Virus record (IMG/VR): IMGVR_UViG_3300037485_001834
Location: 1 to 21,700 of that record
Length of the DNA stretch: 21,700 nt
DNA from: a virus
Reading direction: 5' to 3' (one strand)
Shown here: piece after piece, positions 11,049-18,838 of the stretch
Layout: each line of letters begins with the position of its first letter
Numbering within the stretch: position 1 is the stretch's first letter
The notes under the pieces: model-generated
Told to the model about the DNA's origin: nothing
Database searches by the model: none
The model's input: the letters and a program-made list of their open reading frames with translations, nothing else
Made by a program: the position numbers and the translations under genes

Positions 11049-11903
11049 ATGCCCACCCTTACCCTCAGCAACCGGGCCCTAAATTCCCTGGCGACTGCTG
11101 AAATGCCGCTGACTGGCGTTTTTTATGCTCAGCTGATGCTGCCTAGTTTTACATTTAATCCTGATACGCATGACACGATGGCCGCAATTACAAGCGGCGA
11201 GATCACCCCTGCAACCGGGTACCAGGCAGGCGGCAAGGCAATAACGCTAAGTAACACGATGAACACAACAACCGGAATCAATACCCTAACCATTGCCCCG
11301 TTTCAATGGAGCGCCGCTATCACGGGTGCCCAAAAAGTTCTGATATATTATCGACCATCAGCAACCCCTTCTCAACAGTTCATTCTAGGATGCAATGATA
11401 TTGGCAGCCCTCAGGACAGCGTAGGCGGATTGTTCAGGATTGAGCAAATGACAATCGAAACGGCGGCGACGGGCAGCTCTTCTATCACGGTGCCCCACCA
11501 AACTATCAATGCAATAATCAACGAGACAATAAACCTCAGCGCTGGGAACTTCTGGGCGATGCTGCTGGGTGCTGGCTACACCCCCAGCCCGTCGCATTCG
11601 TTCCGGTCAAGCCTAACCGCATTCGAAGTTACCGGCACTGGCTACACAGCTGGTGGTGTGGCTGCCCCGCTGACGATCACGCGCAATGATGCAGCCGATG
11701 AGATCATTGTGAAGGCCGAGCAAATCATTCATCCAGCTCTTACGGCCTCGCCTAGATACGTGGCTTACTACCAAAAGCTGGGGGGAGCTGCGTCTGCTGA
11801 CCGTGTTTTAATCATTGCTGACTGGACTGTCGTAATTCCAGCGACTGGCGCGGTGTATCCAATCAATTCTAATGAAATCAAAATCAATGGGGTTTACTCC
11901 TGA
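11049..11903 (+). CDS. virion structural protein with duplicated beta domain, 284 aa
   Basis: Two copies of one domain are visible. Copy A, residues 23-133, contains VFYAQLMLPSFTFNPDTHD, TGYQAGGKAITLS and KVLIYYRPSATPSQQFILG. Copy B, residues 166-275, contains FWAMLLGAGYTPSPSHSF, TGYTAGGVAAPLT and RYVAYYQKLGGAASADRVL. The GYxAGG turn and the YY strand align. I recall the TPxxDTH...GTGYTAGG...YYxxxG pattern from phage virion proteins of the adaptor or decoration type. It runs opposite to the tail operon. Base composition is AT-richer than the neighbours. It overlaps the next gene by one base. Confidence 0.6.
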   Translation: MPTLTLSNRALNSLATAEMPLTGVFYAQLMLPSFTFNPDTHDTMAAITSGEITPATGYQAGGKAITLSNTMNTTTGINTLTIAPFQWSAAITGAQKVLIYYRPSATPSQQFILGCNDIGSPQDSVGGLFRIEQMTIETAATGSSSITVPHQTINAIINETINLSAGNFWAMLLGAGYTPSPSHSFRSSLTAFEVTGTGYTAGGVAAPLTITRNDAADEIIVKAEQIIHPALTASPRYVAYYQKLGGAASADRVLIIADWTVVIPATGAVYPINSNEIKINGVYS

Positions 11904-12244
11904 TGAATTTCCCAGAATCCTGCTTGCCGATCGGGAGGCCACATACCCTAGGCGATTTCAATATCGCGGCCGAACTCGATCGGCGGTTTCGGTTGAGCCC
12001 CACCCTGTCCGGCCAGACCGTGAGCCTGCCCTTGCCGGTGCTCACCGCCGCGCAATGCAATGACCTGAAAGCTCATTTCCGGACCGTGGGGCTGCTGTCC
12101 TCCTGGGAGCTGCCGGCCGCTGTGTGGGTGGGGCGTGCGGTCCCCCCGACGCCAGTTCGGTGGCGCTATGCCTCGGCCCCTTCCTGGGACCTGCTGCCTG
12201 GGGAGCTGTGGCAGGTGAGCGGGGTTGTGCTGCGAGCGGTGTGA
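11903..12244 (+). CDS. minor tail-like domain protein, 113 aa
   Basis: The sequence VSLPLPVLTAAQCNDLKAHF, then SSWELP, then VRWRYASAP and a closing hydrophobic strand (WQVSGVVLRAV), aligns with residues about 43-121 of the convergent LamG protein (LSMTFLGLTEAEARSVPDHQ, SFGFN, FRWTYARP, ALTVEFIGVW). I recall the same order in cyanophage-like minor tail proteins ending in WRYAGPP and a beta strand. It is therefore probably a tail-tip component, coupled to the duplicated-domain protein upstream (TGATG). It stops 4 bp from the convergent gene's stop. Confidence 0.6.
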   Translation: MNFPESCLPIGRPHTLGDFNIAAELDRRFRLSPTLSGQTVSLPLPVLTAAQCNDLKAHFRTVGLLSSWELPAAVWVGRAVPPTPVRWRYASAPSWDLLPGELWQVSGVVLRAV

Positions 12245-12248
12245 GCTG

Positions 12249-13460
12249 CTAGAAAATCGGCAGCGGCCCAGATGGAACAACAGGCGGCCGTGCAACTAGG
12301 GACACCTGAAAGTCGTTTATATTTCCGATCCAAAGCCTGCCTGTACTGTCATAAGTCCCGATCGCAAGCAGTGTTTGCAAGATACCGTCGGTGTAAGGAT
12401 TACTAGCGCCTTGCGAAAGATCACCGTTTACCGTAGTTCTTGCTACTCCATTCGCTCTAGTGTGTTGTAAAAATGCCCATTCATCATTAGCGGGCACGTT
12501 TTGCGCTCCATCTTGAAAAAATCTATTATGGCCAGACACCGTCACTTTGTTGCTAGCCATGGCGCCCCATAGTGTAAAGGAGTCACGAGGGATGAATAAA
12601 TTGCTAGCGTTAATGCTATCGTAAAAATAAAACAATCCCCTGTTCAAGGAATAGCTAGGCTTTCTGAACCAAAACCGTATTGTATAGTCCGATTCGCCTA
12701 TGACATCCCCCAGCGCAGCAGACATCCAGGCACCAGTAGCGCCGCTGAAGAATGCGCTGCCAGCGCCCCACCTTCCTACCGTTGTACTGATTGTGACATT
12801 GCCAGGGGTTACTATTGATCTGCCGCTGACATCAGCAAAGCCGCTGTCACTTGTAAGCGGGCAATGCAGGATTACAGAACTATAATCAGGATCATTTAAT
12901 GGCGTTGTTATAGTATTTGCCCCCGTAGTTTTCAGCAGCAACAGCGTCGATTGCGACGGCGTGCCGGTTTGCATCCCCGCGCCCGTGGTGGTGAGCCGCA
13001 GATTCACCGATGCCGAGGGCGTGCCAGCAGGTAGCGCACGGGCCCCCTTGGTTCTCAGTTGGATCCGGACCGATGCCGACGGCGTCGACGCCCTGCGGAT
13101 CCAGACCCCGATGAACTCAACCGTCAGGGCATAGAACTCGGTCCCTGCCACCGCCCGAATATCGTCCTGCTCGACTGGCCGGGCATAGGTCCAGCGGAAT
13201 CCTGGAGGGGTTTCTGCTGGCGCCAGGGTGGCTGAGTTAAACCCAAACGACCGGCCCTGCTGAGCCAGCTGGTGGTCTGGCACGCTGCGGGCCTCGGCCT
13301 CGGTGAGCCCCAGGAAGGTCATCGACAGAGCGTCACCCGTCGGCACCAGGTCGGCGGTGCTGGTGGTGCTGCTGCCGTCGTAGCCGATCTGCAGGGTGCT
13401 GGGCACCGCGCCAGGGGTGATTGAGACGGTGGCGGGGCGGAGGGCGGGGAAGTCGGTCAT
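12249..13460 (-). CDS. tail-tip protein with LamG-like C-terminal domain, 403 aa
   Basis: Residues 1-122 are a minor-tail domain related to the facing gene at 11903-12244. Residues 126-187 hold three units of about 21 residues beginning TPSASVRIQL, TPSASVNLRL and TPSQSTLLLL, a likely spacer. From about 195 the sequence has the LamG/concanavalin pattern (HCPLTSDSGFADVSG, GSAFFSG, YTIRFWFRK, GVARTTVNG, LWIGNINDFQV), a carbohydrate- or surface-binding jelly roll. The C-terminal half is AT-richer than the first. It is the last gene of the tail operon and starts in a TAATG overlap with the hub gene. Probable receptor-binding protein. Confidence 0.65.
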   Translation of the reverse strand: MTDFPALRPATVSITPGAVPSTLQIGYDGSSTTSTADLVPTGDALSMTFLGLTEAEARSVPDHQLAQQGRSFGFNSATLAPAETPPGFRWTYARPVEQDDIRAVAGTEFYALTVEFIGVWIRRASTPSASVRIQLRTKGARALPAGTPSASVNLRLTTTGAGMQTGTPSQSTLLLLKTTGANTITTPLNDPDYSSVILHCPLTSDSGFADVSGRSIVTPGNVTISTTVGRWGAGSAFFSGATGAWMSAALGDVIGESDYTIRFWFRKPSYSLNRGLFYFYDSINASNLFIPRDSFTLWGAMASNKVTVSGHNRFFQDGAQNVPANDEWAFLQHTRANGVARTTVNGDLSQGASNPYTDGILQTLLAIGTYDSTGRLWIGNINDFQVSLVARPPVVPSGPLPIF

Positions 13461-15601
13461 TAGAAATATCCAGGGCTAAGGGATCGACCCGTCCACTTAT
13501 AGGACCATGTTGCTATAAAACTGCCGCTTACAAGGTGCTGGTATGCAGTCTTGGAGCCAAGCGAGCCATTGGCGTTTACCTTTTGAACGTATGTAAATTG
13601 ATCGCTTGAATCACCATGAATGAATGCCGTTTGTCCTGGGCTAATCGCTATATTAATTTGTTCTATATGTATGCCGTAATTAGTCCATGGTTGCGTTCCT
13701 ATAAAGTCTAAGAGCAAGGTGTATTTTGTGTAATCGGCTGGCGGCTTCGGTGGCACCGGGGGATCTGCCGGACCATCTGGGGTCTCTGGCGGGATGGGGA
13801 TCTCAGGCGGCTCAACCGGGCCGGTAGGGGGCAAGGGGGCAGGGGGAGCAGCACCACCTCCCCCTCCACCACCGCCTCCACCGCCGGCCCCACTCCCGCC
13901 ACCACCGCCCACGCTGAAGCCGCCGCCCACATATTCGCCGGGGTTTGGCCGCCGGCCGTAGCGCCCGTAGAACCAGACCTCATCGTCCGTCCAGCTCTCC
14001 TCGTCAGGCGCCGGGATCGAGCAATCAGTGGCCCGACTGGGGTCCGCATCGCACGAGGGGGCGCTGTCACCCGTCAAAAGAGTGACACTCTCAACCTGAA
14101 CCGCCGCCACGTCCAGGGCCACCAAGGATCGCCCCAACTGATCAACCGGGCAGTGCTCCAACTGCAGTGTGAGGATGCCCTCTCGGCCGGTGTTGGCGCT
14201 GACAATCCAGTAGAGCTCGATCAGAGGGCTATTTTGCCCGTCCACGTCCTCGCGGTCTAGCTGTAGTTGGATCAGCTCGCCCTCTCCCAGGGTTGAATTC
14301 CAGTAGCCAGATTTGATCGCCACCGCTGCGGTGTGCGTGATGTGCCTGCGCTTTGCCTGGCCAAACCGCATCGCCCTGGCCGCGTGCTGCTCGGTTGTGG
14401 CGAACTGGCTCAGATCGTGTTCCTCTGTTAGCGCGGAGTCTGGGGTGTCGTCATAGGCCACCGTCGCGGTCCGGGTCATCCTGGACAGTCCGTCAGGCCC
14501 CTGCTGGCGCCAGGCCACAACAGCCCGGTAGGGTCGGCTGGCCTCGGCGCTAACCGTTTGCCAGGTGTAGCTCCCGGTGACGACCGCCTCGCCATCAAAC
14601 ACCCACCGTGGCCTCAGCGGCTCGGTGTCGATGGCCCCAGTTGGTGTAACGGGAAGCAGTGGTCGCAGGCCATAGCGACCGCCGATCTTGGTTTCCCGCA
14701 CCATGAAGTAAGGGCCCACCTTGCCCATCCAGTCGCCGATGCTGGTTGGCTCTGATAGCACCCCATTCCAGTAGAGCCCGTTCGTATCCATAAACCGGGC
14801 CGCTGCGGTCAGCGACTCCCGATCAATTCGAACCGGTGCGGTGCGGCCATCGTTGTTCAGTAAGTATAAATAAAGATCAGCTAGGTTGTTGGAGCTGCCG
14901 TAAACATTATCCAGCAATCTGACCGATTCAACTCCGTTGCGGATAAAAAGATTGATTTTCCGTTTCCAGTGGCCACGGTCTGGCAGCCCGACGCCATCAG
15001 TATCAAAGCCGTTAAAATTTACAGCGCTAAAAGATACAGTCGTTAGATCTTTATGCGTGCCGACCGTGCCGCATTGCGTGGGGGCTTGCACTTTGTTGGC
15101 GACTAGATCCGTGCCTGAATAAACGTCAACCAGGAAATTGCCGGGAGTCCAGGTGCCGGCAGTTTTTGGGCCGTAGGACTGGCTGAAACTGCCGACCCGA
15201 CAGCGGCCCTGGAAAACGCCATTTACAGAGATGCCGCCGAGCTTGCCCTGGGAAACAACCAGCCTCCACTTGACGGCCACCGCATTGGCCACGGGCTGGC
15301 CCTCCAGTAATGGAGTGTCAAACCGGCAGGCCGTGGCCTTCGGGCTGACGATCACCCCGCCGATGCCAGCGTCTGATGGGCTGCCGCAGCTATCGCCGAT
15401 GCGTCGACACCAGACGATGGGGGCCCTTTCTAGCAGGGTCGCTGCCTGCTGGTTGGAATTCCAATCGGACTGGGCCTCGGTTGCGGTGATTGCCGTGGGC
15501 CGGGCAGATCCGCCCAGGGCTGCGGGGGCTTTGCCGGCGAAGATCGAAACCCTGCCACGCCCGACACCGCCCTTGCTGCTGCTGCCCGAGAATGCAATCA
15601 T
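13460..15601 (-). CDS. tail hub / tip attachment protein, 713 aa
   Basis: Position after the distal tail gene, size and beta-rich content suit the central hub at the tail tip (lambda J-like role), although no single domain is firmly recognised. Residues to about 500 include PLRPRWVFDGEAVVTGSYTW, IQLQLDREDVDG and GREGILTLQLEHC, typical of hub domains that end in a strand-rich assembly. A short cysteine-bearing segment (SCDADPSRATDCS) follows, then a glycine run with up to 11 G and a proline-rich linker (about residues 555-625). The final domain of about 88 residues is AT-richer. Linker plus distal domain look like an exchangeable host-contact tip. Confidence 0.65.
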   Translation of the reverse strand: MIAFSGSSSKGGVGRGRVSIFAGKAPAALGGSARPTAITATEAQSDWNSNQQAATLLERAPIVWCRRIGDSCGSPSDAGIGGVIVSPKATACRFDTPLLEGQPVANAVAVKWRLVVSQGKLGGISVNGVFQGRCRVGSFSQSYGPKTAGTWTPGNFLVDVYSGTDLVANKVQAPTQCGTVGTHKDLTTVSFSAVNFNGFDTDGVGLPDRGHWKRKINLFIRNGVESVRLLDNVYGSSNNLADLYLYLLNNDGRTAPVRIDRESLTAAARFMDTNGLYWNGVLSEPTSIGDWMGKVGPYFMVRETKIGGRYGLRPLLPVTPTGAIDTEPLRPRWVFDGEAVVTGSYTWQTVSAEASRPYRAVVAWRQQGPDGLSRMTRTATVAYDDTPDSALTEEHDLSQFATTEQHAARAMRFGQAKRRHITHTAAVAIKSGYWNSTLGEGELIQLQLDREDVDGQNSPLIELYWIVSANTGREGILTLQLEHCPVDQLGRSLVALDVAAVQVESVTLLTGDSAPSCDADPSRATDCSIPAPDEESWTDDEVWFYGRYGRRPNPGEYVGGGFSVGGGGGSGAGGGGGGGGGGGAAPPAPLPPTGPVEPPEIPIPPETPDGPADPPVPPKPPADYTKYTLLLDFIGTQPWTNYGIHIEQINIAISPGQTAFIHGDSSDQFTYVQKVNANGSLGSKTAYQHLVSGSFIATWSYKWTGRSLSPGYF

Positions 15602-16083
15602 GTTGAAAAATCCAACACGCAGGGAGCGCCGATCAGTGGCTGCGTGAGAATGATTGGCGGGACGGTCACTGCAACCGGGGGCGGTGAGATGGTGCCCGTG
15701 ATCGTGATGCCGGTCAGGGGGCCGCTGGCGGTGATGCCGCCCACCAAAACCGAATCAATCCGGCTAAGCCCGCCCAGGACAACCTCGTATTGGGTCACCT
15801 CAATCAGCCATTGACCGGCGTTTGCCTGGAGCGCCAGGGCCATGACGGCAGGGGAGTACGCGCAGGCGATCTCAACAGATCCCGACACCAGGCCCGAGTC
15901 AAACCCTGGGCAGTTGAACTCCTGGAACTCCCAGGACTGCAGCCCGTCGCCATCGCCAGCATCAAAGGCGGTGAAGGGGGCGTTGTTGAGCCCATCAAGC
16001 CGGTGCCACCGCCCCTTTGCATTGCCTGCGGCATCCATCCACTTCAGGGTCTGGGTGTAGATGTGGGGGCCGTAGTCGGGCAT
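15598..16083 (-). CDS. distal/minor tail protein, 161 aa
   Basis: Lies between tape measure and hub, where siphophages encode the distal tail or minor tail L-like protein. The sequence has MPDYGPHIYTQTLKWMD, an acidic loop (DAGDGDGLQSWEF) and several beta strands (SGSVEIACAYSP, QWLIEVTQYEVVLGG). The last 40 residues are Thr/Pro/Ile-rich. It overlaps the hub by 4 nt (ATGA). A hub or Dit role is inferred from order; no diagnostic motif is visible. Confidence 0.6.
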   Translation of the reverse strand: MPDYGPHIYTQTLKWMDAAGNAKGRWHRLDGLNNAPFTAFDAGDGDGLQSWEFQEFNCPGFDSGLVSGSVEIACAYSPAVMALALQANAGQWLIEVTQYEVVLGGLSRIDSVLVGGITASGPLTGITITGTISPPPVAVTVPPIILTQPLIGAPCVLDFST

Positions 16084-17975
16084 CAGGCAACGATCCCCAG
16101 GGCTTGGCGGCTCTCATAGGACTGCAGGCGATCCCATAGCCCGTCAACCGCGTCGGCGGCAACGGCCTGGGCGTCCTCAAGCCGGATCCACTGGGAGCCG
16201 TCGGACTGTTGGATCACCGGGCCGGTTTGCAGGGTGATCACTGGGGCGAAGGTGGCGCCGCTGGCTGCTCCCCTGGCGCCGCTGGCTGCTCCCCTGGCGC
16301 CGCTGGCACCCTGGCGCCCGCCGAGGCCCTCGCCCGCCATCTGCGCACCAGCGAACTGGGGCACCCGCCTCTGGGGCCCGTAGTGATCAATGACCTCTTC
16401 CTGGGGGTGGAGCATGGCCATGAATCCGCCTTTGCCATCAAGGCCCCCAGACCGCGGGCCGTTCCCGGTGTAGCCGCCGCCGGCAAACTGGGGCACCTCG
16501 ACATAGCGGATCATCCCCAGCTGCGGGCCACGCACGGCCGCGCTGACTGAATTGGCAGCGGCGATCAACTGGTTGATCTGACCGATGAAGGCGTTGACGG
16601 CCCGCCCAGCCAGGCTCAGGGCGCTATTGATCACCCCCCGCACGGTGTCGACGATTGACTCCCAGGCATCGCTGACGGGTTGCACCAGGCCCACGGCATA
16701 GTCCCGCATCGAATCCATGGCCATGTTCCATGTCTGCCCTAGGCGGGCAATCAGGCCATTCCCTGGGCCGATGATCGTGTCAAAAAATGCTGCAAAGTTG
16801 GCGCTGATGTTCGGCAGGATGTTGCCGACGTAGCTGCTGATCCCGTCCATCATCAGGTTCCAGCCACCGCCGATCATTGCGATGAACCCGGTCTCAGGGT
16901 TGGCGATCAGATCGAACAGACCCCGGAAGGCGTCGGCAATCTGGTCGCGGAAGCTGAAAATCACAACGGCCGTGGCGACGGCAGCCGCGCCGATCAGGAC
17001 CGGGGCGGAGATGAACCCGGCGACCAGGGCGGCTAGGCCGGTTGCTACCGGCACAATGGCCCCAGCGATGCCGGCCAAAGTGGCGCCAATGCCAAGGCCA
17101 GCGAAGGCGCCAAGCACCGTGACCACGCTGGTGATGACAGGGGCCAACACGGTCAGGCCAACCGCCACCAGCGCCAGGCCACCAACTACCGCCTGAATCG
17201 GGGTCGGCAGCGCCGTAAACCCGTCAACCAGCGCCGTTAGCGCAGTGGCCGTGGCATCCAGCGCAGGCAGCAACGCCACTGTGATCCCAGCGGCCAAGCC
17301 ACCAACCTTCCCGCCAAGCATTGCCAGCTTATCGTTATACTCATCTGCCTTTTTTGCGAATGCCGCTGTCATCTTTACGCTTAACGATTCGATAGCCTTG
17401 CCGCCTTCGTTGAGCATTGGAATCATGTCCGCGCCTGACTTGCCAAACAACTGCATTGCCAAAGCTGTTTTCTCTATGCCATCTGGCATAGTCTTAAACT
17501 TGTTCGCTATTTCTAGCGTTACCTGATCTGCCGTCTTGAGCTTGCCCGCTGCATCGGTTGCGCTGATTCCAAGCGTTCGCAATGCTTCAGACGCTGGACC
17601 CTTACCTGTCTGCGCAGTTTCATACAATCCCTTGGAAAGTTTAACGAGGTTTTTAGCAACATTGTCTAGCTCAATGCCGCTGGTGGCTGCAGCCTTTCTG
17701 AACTTGGCCAGTGATTCGACGCTGACGCCGGTCCGCTGGCTCATGTCATTCAGAGCATCGCCTAGCTCAATGGTCCTGCCGGCCATGGCAGCTAGCCCCC
17801 CAATGGTGGCGATAGGGGCCAGGGTGCCCAAAGCACCGCTCAGAGGGCCCAGCTTGCTGGTAAGGGATTGCGTGGCACCTTCTACCTGCTTGAAGGTCGA
17901 GCCCAGCTTGGCCACCTGCTCGGTGCCCACCACCTTGGCGGCAATCTTCAGGATTGCATCAAAATTCACCGCCAT
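16083..17975 (-). CDS. tail tape measure protein, 630 aa
   Basis: Sets tail length and later passes through the tail during DNA entry. The N-terminal 210 residues are helical and of TMP type (AGRTIELGDALNDMSQRTGV, FGKSGADMIPMLNEGG). Residues about 220-345 are strongly hydrophobic, with several potential membrane-spanning helices. After amphipathic repeats comes FAGGGYTGNGPRSGGLDGKG and MLHPQEEVIDH, a common tape-measure C-terminal motif. A 7-residue repeat (GARGAAS) precedes the end. At 630 aa, and about 1.5 angstrom per residue, a tail of roughly 95 nm would be expected. The stretch 17320-17700 is AT-richer than the rest, a possible mosaic join. Confidence 0.85.
   Translation of the reverse strand: MAVNFDAILKIAAKVVGTEQVAKLGSTFKQVEGATQSLTSKLGPLSGALGTLAPIATIGGLAAMAGRTIELGDALNDMSQRTGVSVESLAKFRKAAATSGIELDNVAKNLVKLSKGLYETAQTGKGPASEALRTLGISATDAAGKLKTADQVTLEIANKFKTMPDGIEKTALAMQLFGKSGADMIPMLNEGGKAIESLSVKMTAAFAKKADEYNDKLAMLGGKVGGLAAGITVALLPALDATATALTALVDGFTALPTPIQAVVGGLALVAVGLTVLAPVITSVVTVLGAFAGLGIGATLAGIAGAIVPVATGLAALVAGFISAPVLIGAAAVATAVVIFSFRDQIADAFRGLFDLIANPETGFIAMIGGGWNLMMDGISSYVGNILPNISANFAAFFDTIIGPGNGLIARLGQTWNMAMDSMRDYAVGLVQPVSDAWESIVDTVRGVINSALSLAGRAVNAFIGQINQLIAAANSVSAAVRGPQLGMIRYVEVPQFAGGGYTGNGPRSGGLDGKGGFMAMLHPQEEVIDHYGPQRRVPQFAGAQMAGEGLGGRQGASGARGAASGARGAASGATFAPVITLQTGPVIQQSDGSQWIRLEDAQAVAADAVDGLWDRLQSYESRQALGIVA
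16255..16306 (-). repeat. 21-bp tandem repeat in the tape measure gene
   Basis: Two exact 21-bp units (16261-16281 and 16282-16302), flanked by partial units (GCGCCG before, CTGG after). On the minus strand they encode GARGAAS units in the flexible C-terminal part. Likely slippage-prone and of variable copy number. Confidence 0.85.
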
Positions 17976-18341
17976 TCAGGCACCCCCCAGCAGCAACAAA
18001 AGTTCCCGCTCAATCACTCGCAAGTCTTCGAGCAGTGCCGCCACTGCGCCACGGCCACGGCGAAGGCCCGCCACGGCAATCACCGCCGGGTAGTTGAGCC
18101 CGGTCCTGACCAGCATCGGGAGGCCTTCAGGGGTGTAGCGAGTGGCCCAGTTCCATTGCGTCCAGACCTCGCACCACAGTTCGAAAACATCCAGGTTTTC
18201 GGGCCATATCAGGCAGATGGGTTCGGCGATCTCGGGGCGATCCTCGCGGGCCTGGGGCACGTAGACAATGCCAAGTCCCTCAGCAGAGCGCCTCTGGCCG
18301 GCCTCCTCCTGCTCTCGGGTCTTGACCGGCGCGGCATTCAT
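17976..18341 (-). CDS. tail assembly chaperone, T-like part (DUF1799-like), 121 aa
   Basis: The middle has IWPENLDVFELWCEVWTQWN, then RTGLNYPAVIAVAGL, a pattern of the DUF1799 phage family encoded just before the tape measure gene. Its ATG at 18341 overlaps the stop of the G-like gene (ATGA). The frame is open upstream for another 13 codons to the slippery site at 18380-18386, and those codons read ANLQAIAEEWFRQ, a good amphipathic helix. So the main product is probably the frameshift fusion, with independent initiation at 18341 possible. Stop and the next ATG are adjacent (TGAATG). Confidence 0.75.
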   Translation of the reverse strand: MNAAPVKTREQEEAGQRRSAEGLGIVYVPQAREDRPEIAEPICLIWPENLDVFELWCEVWTQWNWATRYTPEGLPMLVRTGLNYPAVIAVAGLRRGRGAVAALLEDLRVIERELLLLLGGA

Positions 18342-18787
18342 TTGGCGAAACCATTCCTCTGCGATGGCTTGGAGGTTGGCTTTTTTCCTGTTTCAGGCCC
18401 GTTTAGTTCTGTCCATGTGTCGGCAATTGCCTTGGCCATTCCTGGAAATTCGACAACCGTTCTTTTTGAATCTTCATTGAATTCCCATGGGCTGCCATCA
18501 TAAAGCATATCTTCGCCCCATCCCTCTAGTACACGATTAGCGATATGAACATAGTCAACTGACTGCACGCCCTGAGCAGCGCTAGGAGGCTCCCTGCCAT
18601 CCTCAATCGCCAGCACCACGGCCCGGTAGTGCCTAATTGCTTCGTTTAGTTCCTGGATTTCTGTTTGCTCCATCCTGGCAAAATATGCCGTAAAAGTTAT
18701 GGTTTCCCGTGTTCCATCTTCTAGGGTAAGGTTATGCTTTACTTCTCCCTTGAAAGTATCGCCTACTTTGAAAATGTCAAAAGCCAT
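17976..18787 (-). CDS. G-T tail assembly chaperone fusion by -1 frameshift, about 270 aa
   Basis: Predicted second product of the G-like gene. Ribosomes read 136 codons to AAG at 18382-18380, slip one base back on A_AAA_AAG, and continue GCC AAC CTC and onward through the T-like frame for 134 residues. Lambda G-T (about 279 aa) and its relatives are made the same way, and the fusion binds tape measure and recruits tail tube subunits before being lost from the mature tail. The -1 reading after the slip forms a helix without any stop before joining the T-like start. Frameshift efficiency cannot be judged from sequence. Confidence 0.75.
18338..18787 (-). CDS. tail assembly chaperone, G-like, 149 aa
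   Basis: Located between tail tube and tape measure, the classic place for this chaperone. The N-terminus (MAFDIFKVGDTFKGEVKHNL, followed by GTRETITFTAYFARM) is beta-rich. The rest is helical and acidic (QTEIQELNEAIRHYRAVVLA, ADTWTELNG). Near the 3' end lies A_AAA_AAG in the correct phase for -1 slippage. Unshifted translation continues 13 codons (PTSKPSQRNGFAK) to the stop. No strong ribosome-binding site precedes the ATG at 18787, in keeping with other genes here. Confidence 0.75.
   Translation of the reverse strand: MAFDIFKVGDTFKGEVKHNLTLEDGTRETITFTAYFARMEQTEIQELNEAIRHYRAVVLAIEDGREPPSAAQGVQSVDYVHIANRVLEGWGEDMLYDGSPWEFNEDSKRTVVEFPGMAKAIADTWTELNGPETGKKPTSKPSQRNGFAK
18380..18386 (-). promoter_or_regulatory. 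-1 ribosomal frameshift slippery site A_AAA_AAG
   Basis: On the minus strand the codons are GGA AAA AAG, so the heptamer AAAAAAG sits in the X_XXY_YYZ phase (first A is the third base of GGA). This is a well-known efficient bacterial slippery sequence. It lies 13 codons before the stop of the G-like gene, and the -1 frame is open into the T-like gene. A weak downstream stem is possible (CCAT at 18368-18365 with ATGG at 18355-18352); no strong stimulatory structure was found by eye. Confidence 0.8.
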
Positions 18788-18819
18788 GGGAGAAAATCAG
18801 GGGTGAAGGATTGGGCTAG

Positions 18820-18838
18820 GACTTGAGCTAATCAAGTC
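18820..18838 (-). terminator. hairpin after the tail tube gene
   Basis: GACTTGA-TTAGC-TCAAGTC on the minus strand: a perfect 7-bp stem with a 5-nt loop, covering the stop codon of the tail tube gene. No U tract follows, so it is more likely an mRNA-stabilising or partial attenuation structure that lets the abundant tail tube message exceed the downstream chaperone. Confidence 0.5.

Noticed and set aside
11049-13460. Invertible tail-fibre switch
   Set aside because: The facing domains resemble each other only as proteins; no inverted repeats at the DNA level and no recombinase gene are seen, so a switch is not supported.
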